Origin: JAVMKJ01 sp031732875
GTDB taxonomy: Bacteria > Pseudomonadota > Gammaproteobacteria > Competibacterales > Competibacteraceae
Length of the DNA stretch: 25,500 nucleotides
Direction: 5' to 3'
Assembly: GCA_031732875.1 (NCBI GenBank)
Contig: JAVMKL010000159.1
Location: 1-25,500 of the forward strand
The notes under the pieces were generated by a model, which had not been told where the DNA came from, ran no database searches, and saw only the letters and a program-made list of their open reading frames with translations. The position numbers and the translations under genes are program-made. Shown in pieces: positions 16,674-23,954 of the stretch; position 1 is the stretch's first letter, and the number at the start of each line of letters is the position of its first letter.

Positions 16674-17723
16674 ATGACACAAAGAACCTTAAAAATCCTA
16701 TCCGCAGCATCCGCCGTTTTCGCATTGGTCTTGGGTCACAGCGCCTTCGGCGCGGACAAAGTTAAAGTCTGCTTTTTGCTGAAGACCATGCAAGAAGAGC
16801 GGTACCAGCACGACAAAGCCGACTTCACCGCGAAAGCCCAATCCTTGGGTGCAGATGTCGTGTTCGATTCGGCCAACAACGACGAACAGGCGCAGTTATC
16901 CAAATTTGAAAACATGTTGGCCAAAGGCTGCAAAGTCATCGTGCTGCAACCGGTGAATACCGGAACGGCCGGTAAAATGGTCAAGACGGCGAACGAAGAA
17001 GGTGTAAAAGTCGTCGGCTACGACTCGATGCTGGTTAACGGCCCCCTCGACATCATGATCATGCAGGATAGCTGGGCGGTAGGGAAACTCCAAGGCGAGG
17101 CGATGTTGGATTGGTTCCAAAAACGTAAAGGCAAGATCGAAGGCAATGTGGCGCTCATCATGGGACAGCCGGGCGACTCCAACGCGGTGGCCATGAGCAG
17201 TGGTGCGCTGGAACTCATCAAGAAAAACCCCGGCTTGAAATTGGTGGTGGAACAATCCCACGAAGGCTGGTCCACCGACAAAGCAATGGCGACCACCGAA
17301 AACGCATTGACCAAATACAAAAACCAGGTCGATGCGTTCATTTGCAACAACAGCGGTATGGCTCGGGGCGTGGTCGCGGCTCTCGACGCTCAAGGGCTCG
17401 CCAGCACCGATAAGGTGTTCGTCGCCGGCTCCGATGCTGATCTGGCCAATATCCAGTACGTGGCGCAAGGCAAACAAACCGTCGAAATCTGGAAGAAAGT
17501 CAAACCGCTCGCGGAAACAGCCGCCGAAATCGCCGTCAAATTGGCTCAGAATCCAGATAAAAAACCAGCTGACATCATCAAAATCGACAAAATGGTCAAC
17601 AACGGCGCCATCGATGTGCCGACCGTCGTTACCGAGATCGTTCCGATTACCAAGGACAACTTGGATTCCACCATCATCAAGGAAGGGCTCTATACCAAAG
17701 AGCAGGTCTATGGCAAAAAATAA
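16674..17723 (+). CDS. xylF: XylF-like periplasmic sugar-binding protein (first copy)
   Basis: A 349-residue periplasmic binding protein of the D-xylose-binding type. The signal peptide runs to about residue 26 (LGHSAFG, then ADKVKVCFLLKTMQEERY). Family features are KAQSLGADVVFDSANNDEQAQLSKFENMLAKG, VIVLQPVNTGTAGKMV, VKVVGYDSMLVNGPLD, MQDSWAVGKLQGEAM and MGQPGDSNAVAM. A strong AGGAGG precedes the ATG. A 12-bp terminator follows the gene, so this product should greatly outnumber the ATPase and permease, as usual for binding proteins. It is clearly paralogous to the product of 20650-21765; by eye more than half the residues are identical. No xylose isomerase or xylulokinase is visible, so the substrate may not be xylose. 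Confidence 0.88.
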   Translation: MTQRTLKILSAASAVFALVLGHSAFGADKVKVCFLLKTMQEERYQHDKADFTAKAQSLGADVVFDSANNDEQAQLSKFENMLAKGCKVIVLQPVNTGTAGKMVKTANEEGVKVVGYDSMLVNGPLDIMIMQDSWAVGKLQGEAMLDWFQKRKGKIEGNVALIMGQPGDSNAVAMSSGALELIKKNPGLKLVVEQSHEGWSTDKAMATTENALTKYKNQVDAFICNNSGMARGVVAALDAQGLASTDKVFVAGSDADLANIQYVAQGKQTVEIWKKVKPLAETAAEIAVKLAQNPDKKPADIIKIDKMVNNGAIDVPTVVTEIVPITKDNLDSTIIKEGLYTKEQVYGKK

Positions 17724-17775
17724 TACCTGACCGGTTTCGATCAAGCGACCTCGCGCAACGAAGGACAACCTGTTG

Positions 17776-17814
17776 AAGCCCACCTTCCTGGCAAGTTTGA
17801 AGGTGGGCTTTTTT
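17776..17814 (+). terminator. Intrinsic terminator between xylF-like and xylG-like genes
   Basis: AAGCCCACCTTC (17776-17787) pairs perfectly with GAAGGTGGGCTT (17799-17810) across an 11-nt loop, and a run of six T ends at 17814. It meets all criteria for rho-independent termination, 52 nt after the binding-protein stop and 38 nt before the ATPase start. Read-through would set the binding protein to transporter ratio. Confidence 0.88.
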
Positions 17815-17852
17815 GTCGAAAGTTTCCGGAACAAAAAAGGACGGTGAATCGA

Positions 17853-19394
17853 ATGGGCGAAATCGTCTTGGAAATGAAAAATATCGTCAAAGACTTCCCC
17901 GGAGTACGCGCTTTAGATCAGGTTAATTTCGAGGCGCGGGCGGGAGAAGTATTGGCATTGATGGGCGAGAACGGCGCAGGAAAATCGACGCTGATGAAGG
18001 TCCTGAGCGGAGTCTGGCCCTATCCCACGTATCAAGGAGACATTTATCTGCGAGGAGAGCTGAAGCGGTTTTACGGCACCAAAGACGCGGAGGCGTCGGG
18101 CGTGGCGATTATCTATCAGGAATTGAACCTGATCCCGGAACTGACCGTCGCCGAAAATATTTTTCTGGATCGTCAAATTACCGGCGCGTTTGGAGTCATC
18201 AATTGGAGCAAGCTGTTCGCGGAGACGCAACGCTTATTGGACGAGTTGCATATCCAGGATTTTAAACCGACAGACAAGGTCAAGGATCTGACAGTAGGGA
18301 AACAGCAGATGGTGGAAATTGCCAAGGCGTTGTCCAAAAAAGCCAATGTTTTGGTATTCGACGAACCCACCTCCGCTTTGACCGACAAGGAAGTCGAGGC
18401 TCTATTCGAAATTATCCGCAAGCTCAAGCGCCAAGGCGTGTGCATGTCGTACATCTCGCACAAGATGGAGGAACTCCAGCAAATTGCGGATCGAGTGGTT
18501 GTATTGCGCGATGGAAAAACCATCGGCGACGTGACGCCGATAGCCGAGATCACGCTGGATCAACTCATCAGCCGCATGGTCGGGCGAGATGTCAAGGACA
18601 TGTTCCCGAAGGGGAGGTGTCAGCGCGGCGAAAAGATTTTGGAAGTCAAGAACTTCGAGATCGACAATCCGAATCTCCCCGGTCAGAAAAAAGTTAAAGA
18701 TGCGTCATTCTGCGCGTACCAGGGCGAAATTCTGGGTTTTTCCGGATTGATGGGGTCGGGACGAACCGAATTGGTTTCGGGAATTTTTGGAGCACCGCCA
18801 GGGCCGGCTCGCGGCGAAATTTATTTGAATGATCAGCCTGTGCATTTCCGCTCCCCACACGATGCCATCGAAAATGGAATCGGCTTGGTCACCGAGGATC
18901 GCAAACGCATCGGACTGATTCTTGGACAGAGCATCATCCAGAATATGATGATCAGTTCGCTGGAAACTGTCGCCAATCTTTTGGGTGTGATCAACGAGGC
19001 TAAGGAGCGGAATCTGGCGCAGGACTACGTGAAACGGTTGGCGATCAAGACTCCGGGACTCGACGTGAAAATCGATACGTTGAGCGGCGGTAACCAGCAA
19101 AAGGTTATTTTGGCCAAGTGGCTCAACACCAAACCAAAAGTCCTCATTTTGGACGAGCCAACCCGCGGCATTGACGTGGGCGCAAAAGTGGAAATTTACA
19201 ATTTATTGAACAAATTGGTCGAAGATGGGGTTACCGTGATCGTTATCTCTTCGGAGCTTCCGGAAGTGATAGGGATCAGTGACCGCATCCTGGTGATGTG
19301 CGAAGGGGAAATCGTCGCCGAATTGGCGCGCAACGAAGCCACCAAAGAACTCATTATGGCCTATGCCACCGGCAGTCGGAGAAAAGAGGAATAA
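17853..19394 (+). CDS. xylG: XylG-like sugar ABC transporter ATPase, two ATPase domains
   Basis: A 513-residue fused double ATPase, the usual XylG length. I chose ATG 17853; the GTG at 17844 is in frame but only 2 nt from AAGGA (17837-17841). Domain one has Walker A GENGAGKST (38-46), the signature LTVGKQQMVEIAKAL and Walker B VLVFDEPTSAL. Domain two has GLMGSGRTELVSGIFG, LSGGNQQKVILAKW and VLILDEPTRGIDVGAKVEIY. The same overall design as the ATPase at 11923-13488 is seen, but the two are diverged, and this gene is visibly AT-richer. It ends 5 nt before the permease start, so the pair is co-translated. It powers uptake by the permease at 19400-20575 with one or both XylF-like proteins. Confidence 0.92.
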   Translation: MGEIVLEMKNIVKDFPGVRALDQVNFEARAGEVLALMGENGAGKSTLMKVLSGVWPYPTYQGDIYLRGELKRFYGTKDAEASGVAIIYQELNLIPELTVAENIFLDRQITGAFGVINWSKLFAETQRLLDELHIQDFKPTDKVKDLTVGKQQMVEIAKALSKKANVLVFDEPTSALTDKEVEALFEIIRKLKRQGVCMSYISHKMEELQQIADRVVVLRDGKTIGDVTPIAEITLDQLISRMVGRDVKDMFPKGRCQRGEKILEVKNFEIDNPNLPGQKKVKDASFCAYQGEILGFSGLMGSGRTELVSGIFGAPPGPARGEIYLNDQPVHFRSPHDAIENGIGLVTEDRKRIGLILGQSIIQNMMISSLETVANLLGVINEAKERNLAQDYVKRLAIKTPGLDVKIDTLSGGNQQKVILAKWLNTKPKVLILDEPTRGIDVGAKVEIYNLLNKLVEDGVTVIVISSELPEVIGISDRILVMCEGEIVAELARNEATKELIMAYATGSRRKEE

Positions 19395-19399
19395 CCACC

Positions 19400-20575
19400 A
19401 TGGCAAATACGGCGCCCAGCAACATTAATGTACAGAGTTTCATGCAAGGTGAAACTGTGCAAACCTTGTTGAAATTCTTGAAAGACAATGGAACTTTAGT
19501 CGCTTTGGTCGTCTTGATGATCATCTTTAGCTTCTGGGACGAATCTTTTTTCACGCCGAGAAACTTAACCAACTTGGCCCGCCAAACGACCATCGTCGGT
19601 ATTATTGCGGTTGGGATGACTCTAGTCATTATCATTAACGGTATCGATTTGTCGGTGGGTTCGATTGTCGGACTGGCCGCAATTGTGGTTACCCTTCTCA
19701 TGCAGTCCGGTGTCAATATCTGGGCGGCGATCCTCATCACCTTGTTCCTCACCGGATTTCTAATCGGAATTTGGAATGGTTTCTGGATCGCGCATTACAA
19801 TATTCCGCCATTTATCATTACCTTGGGTATGATGACAATCGCTAGAGGAGTAGCCCTCACGCTCTCCGGCGGCGGTTCGGTACCCGTCACCGATCCAACC
19901 TTTGCGGAAATCGGTGGAGGGTTTTTCTCCGTCACGATTTCCACGGTCGTGGTATTGGCCATCCTGGGTTTTTTGTTTTTCTCGCAATATCGTGATCTGA
20001 AACAGAAACAACAGTATGGCGTCGAAATCAAACGGCAGGACTCGATCACCTCGGTAGTTGTTACCTTGCTTGCCGGTGGCATCACCTTATATGCGTTTAC
20101 TTATCGCGGATTGCCTTACCCGGTCGCGATTTTCGCGGTGATCGTGTTTTTTGGAACCTTCATGCTCCAAAATACCAAATTCGGACGCAGAGTCTACGCA
20201 ATGGGTGGCAACGAAGAGGCGGCACGACTGTCCGGAATTAACATCTATCGCATGAAACTCGCCATCTATTGCATTATCACCACTCTGTCGGCGTTGGCTG
20301 GTATCTTGTTGGCATCGCGACTCAATGGCGCATCCCCCAATCTAGGCAATATGTTCGAACTCGATGCGATCTCGGCCGTCATCATTGGTGGAACAAGCTT
20401 TTCGGGTGGAGTGGGCACCATCGTTGGTACCGTCATCGGCGCGTTTATCATCAGCGTGCTGAACAACGGCATGAGCCTGTTGGAAGTACCAACCTTTTAC
20501 CAGCTCATTATCAAGGGCCTTATCATTATCTTGGCGGTATGGTTTGATGTGTTGAGTAAGAAAAAACGTGGGTAA
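19400..20575 (+). CDS. xylH: XylH-like sugar ABC transporter permease
   Basis: A 391-residue inner-membrane permease. ATG 19400 has AGAGGA at 19385-19390, 9 nt upstream; the open frame before it is the end of the ATPase gene. Hydrophobic segments start at LVALVVLMIIFSFW. CUT2 permease marks are NGIDLSVGSIVGLAAI, PPFIITLGMMTIARGVALTLSGG, GGNEEAARLSGINIY and IIGGTSFSGGVGTIVGTVIGAF. The length and the hydrophilic insert around QYRDLKQKQQYGVEIKRQDS followed by extra membrane segments match XylH rather than the shorter RbsC, which supports the xyl-type call for the whole operon. It is followed by 74 nt with a weak hairpin and then the second XylF-like gene. Confidence 0.92.
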   Translation: MANTAPSNINVQSFMQGETVQTLLKFLKDNGTLVALVVLMIIFSFWDESFFTPRNLTNLARQTTIVGIIAVGMTLVIIINGIDLSVGSIVGLAAIVVTLLMQSGVNIWAAILITLFLTGFLIGIWNGFWIAHYNIPPFIITLGMMTIARGVALTLSGGGSVPVTDPTFAEIGGGFFSVTISTVVVLAILGFLFFSQYRDLKQKQQYGVEIKRQDSITSVVVTLLAGGITLYAFTYRGLPYPVAIFAVIVFFGTFMLQNTKFGRRVYAMGGNEEAARLSGINIYRMKLAIYCIITTLSALAGILLASRLNGASPNLGNMFELDAISAVIIGGTSFSGGVGTIVGTVIGAFIISVLNNGMSLLEVPTFYQLIIKGLIIILAVWFDVLSKKKRG

Positions 20576-20589
20576 TAGCTAATTGGAAG

Positions 20590-20608
20590 AGCAGAACAAA
20601 TATCTGCT
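20590..20608 (+). terminator. Weak hairpin between permease and second xylF-like gene
   Basis: AGCAGA (20590-20595) and TCTGCT (20603-20608) form a 6-bp stem with a 7-nt loop followed by TTATT. It could attenuate transcription into the second binding-protein gene, but the stem is short. Confidence 0.3.
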
Positions 20609-20649
20609 TTATTAGCCTATTCGTTCGTCAATTTTGCCCAGTGGATACC

Positions 20650-21765
20650 ATGCACATGTCAAAGCCGCCGCGTGTGAAAAAATGCAGAGTTCCTTTGATG
20701 GCCCAAATAATTGGACTTCCCATTGTGATGTTAGCGCTGCTGATTTTCCGACCTGTTGCGGAAGCAGTGGAGCAGGCTGTCAAAATCGGCTTTTTGCTCA
20801 AGACTACGCAGGAAGAGCGGTACCAAACCGACAAAGCTCGGTTTATCGCTCATGCCGAGTCGTTGGGCGCGAAAGTCGTATTCGACTCCAGCGGCAACAA
20901 CGAACTAACTCAACTACAGCAGTTCGAAAAAATGCTGGATGAAGGATGTCAGGTGATCGTGCTCCAGCCCGTTAATACTGACACTGCCGGCGCGCTGGTG
21001 CGTCTGGCGAATAAAAAGGGCGTCAAAGTTGTCGGTTACGATTCGCTGCTGACGAACGGTCCTTTGGATGTTATGGTGATGCAGGATAGCTGGGCGGTCG
21101 GTCGATTGCAGGGAGAGGCGATGGTTCGATGGTTCCAGGAGAAACGCGGGAAAGTCGAAGGGAGCGTCGCGCTCATCATGGGACAACCCGGCGACTCGAA
21201 TGCGACGGCCATGAGTCAGGGGGTTTTGGAAACGATTCAAAAAAATCCTGGCTTGAAGCTGATCGCCCAAATATCGCATGTCGATTGGTCTCCGGATCGG
21301 GCCGCTGAAACAACAAGCAATTTGCTATTGAAACACAATAATCGGGTCGATGCTTTCGTCTGCAACAACAGCGGACTGGCAAGTGGGGTCGTTGCATCGC
21401 TGGAACTGGAGGGGTTGGCGAATGCGGAAAAAACCTTTGTCGCTGGATCGGATGCAGATTTGAAAAATATTCAATACATCATCCAAGGCAAGCAAGTAGT
21501 GGAAATCTGGAAGAAGATCGATCCATTGGCGTTCAATGCCGCCGAAATCGCGGTCGAGATCGCCAGAAATCCTAACAAGCCGGTCGAGGCTATTGCCAGG
21601 GAGGCGAGCAAAGGGGATTTGCGATTCGCGATGATCGATAATGGTTTCACTCAGGTTCCAACCATCGTTACGCCCGTAATTCTGATCACCAAGGACAATG
21701 TCGATGATACTCTAATTTCTGAAAAAATTTTTACCCGGGAGCAGGTTTATGGTGAGAAGAAATAA
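20650..21765 (+). CDS. XylF-like periplasmic sugar-binding protein (second copy)
   Basis: A second XylF-type binding protein, paralogous to 16674-17723 throughout. It shares FLLKTTQEERYQTDKARF, VIVLQPVNTDTAGALV, MQDSWAVGRLQGEAM, MGQPGDSNATAM, VDAFVCNNSG and the tail REQVYGEKK. The start is unclear. GTG 20641, ATG 20650 and ATG 20656 are all in frame and none has a good ribosome site; I list ATG 20650. The N-terminus is basic (RVKKCR) and then hydrophobic (IIGLPIVMLALLIF), ending AEA before VEQAVKIGF, so it is probably exported. A short insert near REASKGDLRF distinguishes it from copy one. It may broaden substrate range by sharing the transporter, or be a chemotaxis or sensor ligand-binding protein. 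The poor start hints at low expression. Confidence 0.8.
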   Translation: MHMSKPPRVKKCRVPLMAQIIGLPIVMLALLIFRPVAEAVEQAVKIGFLLKTTQEERYQTDKARFIAHAESLGAKVVFDSSGNNELTQLQQFEKMLDEGCQVIVLQPVNTDTAGALVRLANKKGVKVVGYDSLLTNGPLDVMVMQDSWAVGRLQGEAMVRWFQEKRGKVEGSVALIMGQPGDSNATAMSQGVLETIQKNPGLKLIAQISHVDWSPDRAAETTSNLLLKHNNRVDAFVCNNSGLASGVVASLELEGLANAEKTFVAGSDADLKNIQYIIQGKQVVEIWKKIDPLAFNAAEIAVEIARNPNKPVEAIAREASKGDLRFAMIDNGFTQVPTIVTPVILITKDNVDDTLISEKIFTREQVYGEKK

Positions 21766-21770
21766 TCCGG

Positions 21771-21803
21771 CGCCACGACGAAAGCGAGTTTCTGAGCGGT
21801 TAC
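21771..21803 (+). pseudogene. Fragment of a fructokinase (pfkB-type) gene
   Basis: The 19 bases at 21775-21793 are identical to 16117-16135 inside the fructokinase-like gene, and flanking bases also partly match. They encode DESEFL (then SGYF and a stop), against DESEFLTGMG in the intact kinase. The fragment starts a few bases after the stop of the second xylF-like gene. I read it as the last trace of a kinase gene that once closed this operon. A 9-bp direct repeat TTCTGAGCG (21790-21798 and 21804-21812) marks its right edge. Confidence 0.5.
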
Positions 21804-21833
21804 TTCTGAGCGATGAGGAAATAGGTCGGTGGA

Positions 21834-23048
21834 TCAGGCAGCAAGCCACTCCTTGACTTGTTGATAGGCCTCAGGCCGACTGAGTACGTCCAAGTGATTC
21901 ATGCCGTAGCCTACCCACTGCCGAGCTTGGGGAAACTCCAAGTTCAGGTTCGGTTGTGGATGGCGGCCGAGTGCGCTGTTCACGGATACGAGTCCGTCGC
22001 CGAGCAGGCGGTCACCGAGACTGCCTCCCTGCTTGCCCAAGGTTGCGGCCAGCGCGTAACACCGCACGCCTTCTGGCAGGGGAACCGGTCGCCGGCGGTC
22101 TCCCGAACGCGCGAAGCGATCATGCCCGGCCCAGTCCTCGTCCAGGAGATTGCCGTGGCGCAGATCGGTGATGCCGGCGCTGCGGATCTTCCCCAAACGG
22201 GCGAACGGGGCAGTGTAGGGGCTGAGACCCAAGAGGATATCCACCCAGTGCCCACCGCGCTCCAGCGGCGCGCCGTGATGCGGCGTGCCGAGGAAGACGA
22301 GTTTCTTCAAATGCCGGAGCCAATCGTGGCCCGCCAGGTGCCCGTAATGGCAGGCGCTCCGGGAGACGAGTCCGCCCATGCTATGTCCGATGATCGCCAA
22401 CTCCTCCAACGGCACCGGCCATTGTTTCACCAGGGTCTCCAGCAAATCGGCAAACTCTCGCCCGTTGGTGGAAATATGGCGACCGCTGTTGTAATAAAGA
22501 AAGATGGGTGTGTATCCCAGGTCGCGGGCGAGCGCCGCGCCGTGGTTGTGTCCCTGTCGATCCCATTGTCGATCATGCATGCACAGGCCGTGCACCAGTA
22601 CGATCAGCTTGCTCGTGGGCGGCGGGGAGGGGGTGGTGACCAGCGCCGGTGAATCCAGGTGCAAGGGTTGTCCTTCCCGGCGCAGGCACATGGGGATCGC
22701 CAGCGGGTTTCCGGAAGTGGCGAGGTAGTTGCCCAGCACGCCGTTCAACGCCGCCTGAATGGCTTCGTGTCCGGGCAGGGTGCTCCGCTCGCCCAGCAGG
22801 GGGGCGAGTTGGCCAAGAACGACATCAATCCCACCCCCCACCAAACGGGTCACTCCGCGGATGCTTCGGTAGACCAGCCTCGTGATGCCGCGCGTGGGAC
22901 CGGCCGGCGGTGTAGCCAGAATGCCTGGAGCGCGGGCGATGTTGTGATGCATGGTTTCCACGAGATCGGTCAGACCTACCGTGGCGTCGATCGCCAGCCG
23001 GCTGATTCCACGCAGGTCGGAGGATCGAACCTGGATTTTCTTGATCAA
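21834..23048 (-). CDS. Alpha/beta hydrolase (PGAP1/lipase-like)
   Basis: A 404-residue serine hydrolase, probably an esterase or lipase. The nucleophile elbow GHSMG places Ser223. LIVLVHGLCMHDRQWDRQG is the oxyanion-hole strand, LVFLGTPHHGAP is typical of PGAP1-like lipases, and GDGLVSVNSAL (Asp351) and GMNHLDVLS (His385) complete a likely triad. The start is a TTG at 23048: AGGA lies 8 nt before it on the minus strand, and the next in-frame ATG would cut off the first 32 residues. The N-terminal 100 residues hold two similar stretches (RGISRLAIDATVGLTDLVE and RGITRLVYRSIRGVTRLVG), possibly amphipathic helices for membrane contact. No signal peptide is evident. It is convergent with the xyl-type operon and unrelated to sugar transport; the substrate is unknown. 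Confidence 0.85.
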   Translation of the reverse strand: MIKKIQVRSSDLRGISRLAIDATVGLTDLVETMHHNIARAPGILATPPAGPTRGITRLVYRSIRGVTRLVGGGIDVVLGQLAPLLGERSTLPGHEAIQAALNGVLGNYLATSGNPLAIPMCLRREGQPLHLDSPALVTTPSPPPTSKLIVLVHGLCMHDRQWDRQGHNHGAALARDLGYTPIFLYYNSGRHISTNGREFADLLETLVKQWPVPLEELAIIGHSMGGLVSRSACHYGHLAGHDWLRHLKKLVFLGTPHHGAPLERGGHWVDILLGLSPYTAPFARLGKIRSAGITDLRHGNLLDEDWAGHDRFARSGDRRRPVPLPEGVRCYALAATLGKQGGSLGDRLLGDGLVSVNSALGRHPQPNLNLEFPQARQWVGYGMNHLDVLSRPEAYQQVKEWLAA

Positions 23049-23181
23049 CGAGCAAATCCTGTTCAGTCCGCCAGTCGAAGTCGAAGCGCCTTGGGGCGAC
23101 CATGGTCCCGGCCCGCCCCGCTCGAAGCGATCTGCGCGGGCAGTGGGTCAGCCCTTGGGGGACCTGGCAGACGAGCAAATG

Positions 23182-23209
23182 AAATAGCCCGGCGGAGCCG
23201 GGCTATTTT
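23182..23209 (-). terminator. Terminator of the cold-shock gene, possibly bidirectional
   Basis: AAATAGCCCGGC (23182-23193) and GCCGGGCTATTT (23197-23208) form a perfect 12-bp stem with a 3-nt loop. A/T-rich ends on both sides suit termination in either direction. It lies 25 nt past the stop of the minus-strand cold-shock gene. Confidence 0.8.
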
Positions 23210-23233
23210 GATCGGATTCAATCCTGAATGTGT

Positions 23234-23440
23234 TTAATCTATGGGGCGGATATTGGTTGCTTGCTTGCCCTTGGGCCCAGTGGTTACATCAAACGAAACC
23301 TTCTGGTTTTCCCTGAGGGTTTTGAACCCTTGCCCCTGGATGGCCGAGAAGTGCGCGAACAGATCCTCACCGCCTCCATCCGGGGAGATGAAACCAAAAC
23401 CCTTTGCTTCGTTAAACCACTTAACAGTACCAATTGACAT
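23234..23440 (-). CDS. CspA-family cold-shock protein
   Basis: A 68-residue single-stranded nucleic-acid-binding protein with the OB fold of the cold-shock domain. It starts MSIGTVKWFNEAKGFGFI, which includes RNP1 (KGFGFI), followed by RNP2 (DLFAHF). The ending GPKGKQATNIRPID is standard for the family and the length is normal. ATG 23440 is the family start; the frame is open 12 codons further but those residues are not family-like. The ribosome-binding site is weak, and the gene has a long AT-rich upstream region, as cold-regulated csp genes often do. It acts as an RNA chaperone in the cytoplasm. Whether this copy is cold-inducible cannot be told. Confidence 0.95.
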   Translation of the reverse strand: MSIGTVKWFNEAKGFGFISPDGGGEDLFAHFSAIQGQGFKTLRENQKVSFDVTTGPKGKQATNIRPID

Positions 23441-23880
23441 GTATTTAGATCTCGAAAAAAGAAGAAGATAGAGCAACAGATCATGGTTAAAAGAATTAAG
23501 ATAGCGGAGCTGACGAACCGAATACCAATGGGAAGGTTTTGCGGCGGACGAGCAGATAAACTACCAGAACTTTCACTTGCAAACTCTTCAGCTGCTAAAC
23601 ATAGCAGTTATCGATCAAAATAAAACACCGTATATACAGTGTTCGAGCGAAAGCCCTCACAACCTAATAACCATGCATCCTCCACTATAGGGCACGGGGC
23701 AAGACAATACAAGTTTTTTTTCCGACGTAACGGAGGACTTCACTGTGGGGAGGAGCTAGGAACGCTCTAAAACATGACCGGGTAAATTGCTGCTTTGCGG
23801 CAAACCATCCTGCCGCTGGTGAGTGATTACGCATTGAAGAAGGAATCCTTACGCCTGCACTCTGAAGCCGTGTGATCCAA
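23441..23880. other. Gene-free AT-rich region upstream of the cold-shock gene
   Basis: No convincing coding sequence is seen on either strand. The first 200 bases probably hold the promoter and leader of the minus-strand cold-shock gene. A small hairpin, CTGCTA/TAGCAG with an AACA loop, occurs around 23592-23607, and a 20-bp near-palindrome at 23624-23643. The part after about 23760 may belong to the intron-like remnant that follows. Confidence 0.5.
23624..23643. promoter_or_regulatory. 20-bp near-perfect palindrome, possible operator
   Basis: AACACCGTATATACAGTGTT pairs with itself at 9 of 10 positions. It lies 184 bp upstream of the cold-shock gene start. It resembles a dimeric repressor site. 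The half-site spacing is 4 bp shorter than a LexA box, and no cognate regulator is identifiable here. Confidence 0.4.
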
Positions 23881-23950
23881 CCACCGGATGCGGAAGCCCC
23901 ATGTCCGGTGGCGTGAGAGGGGTAAAGCGGCGCGGTTCGTTGACCCCGAC
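23881..23950 (+). mobile_element. Group II intron 3'-end remnant (domains V/VI-like)
   Basis: CCACCGGA (23881-23888) pairs with TCCGGTGG (23904-23911). Between them are TGCGG, a 3-nt loop, CCCCA and a 2-nt TG bulge. This lower helix, 2-nt bulge and short upper helix is the plan of group II intron domain V, and the following GTGAGAGGGG is common after domain V in bacterial introns. GGGGT (23919-23923) and ACCCC (23943-23947) could close a domain VI-like hairpin. The catalytic AGC triad is altered, one upper pair is mismatched, and no reverse transcriptase is present, so it is at best a dead 3' fragment. It abuts the transglutaminase stop at 23955. Confidence 0.4.
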
Positions 23951-23954
23951 CGAT

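Noticed and set aside
23624..23643. LexA (SOS) box
   Set aside because: The half-sites are separated by 4 rather than 8 bp (CTGT-N4-ACGG on the minus strand), and the neighbouring gene is a cold-shock protein, not an SOS gene.
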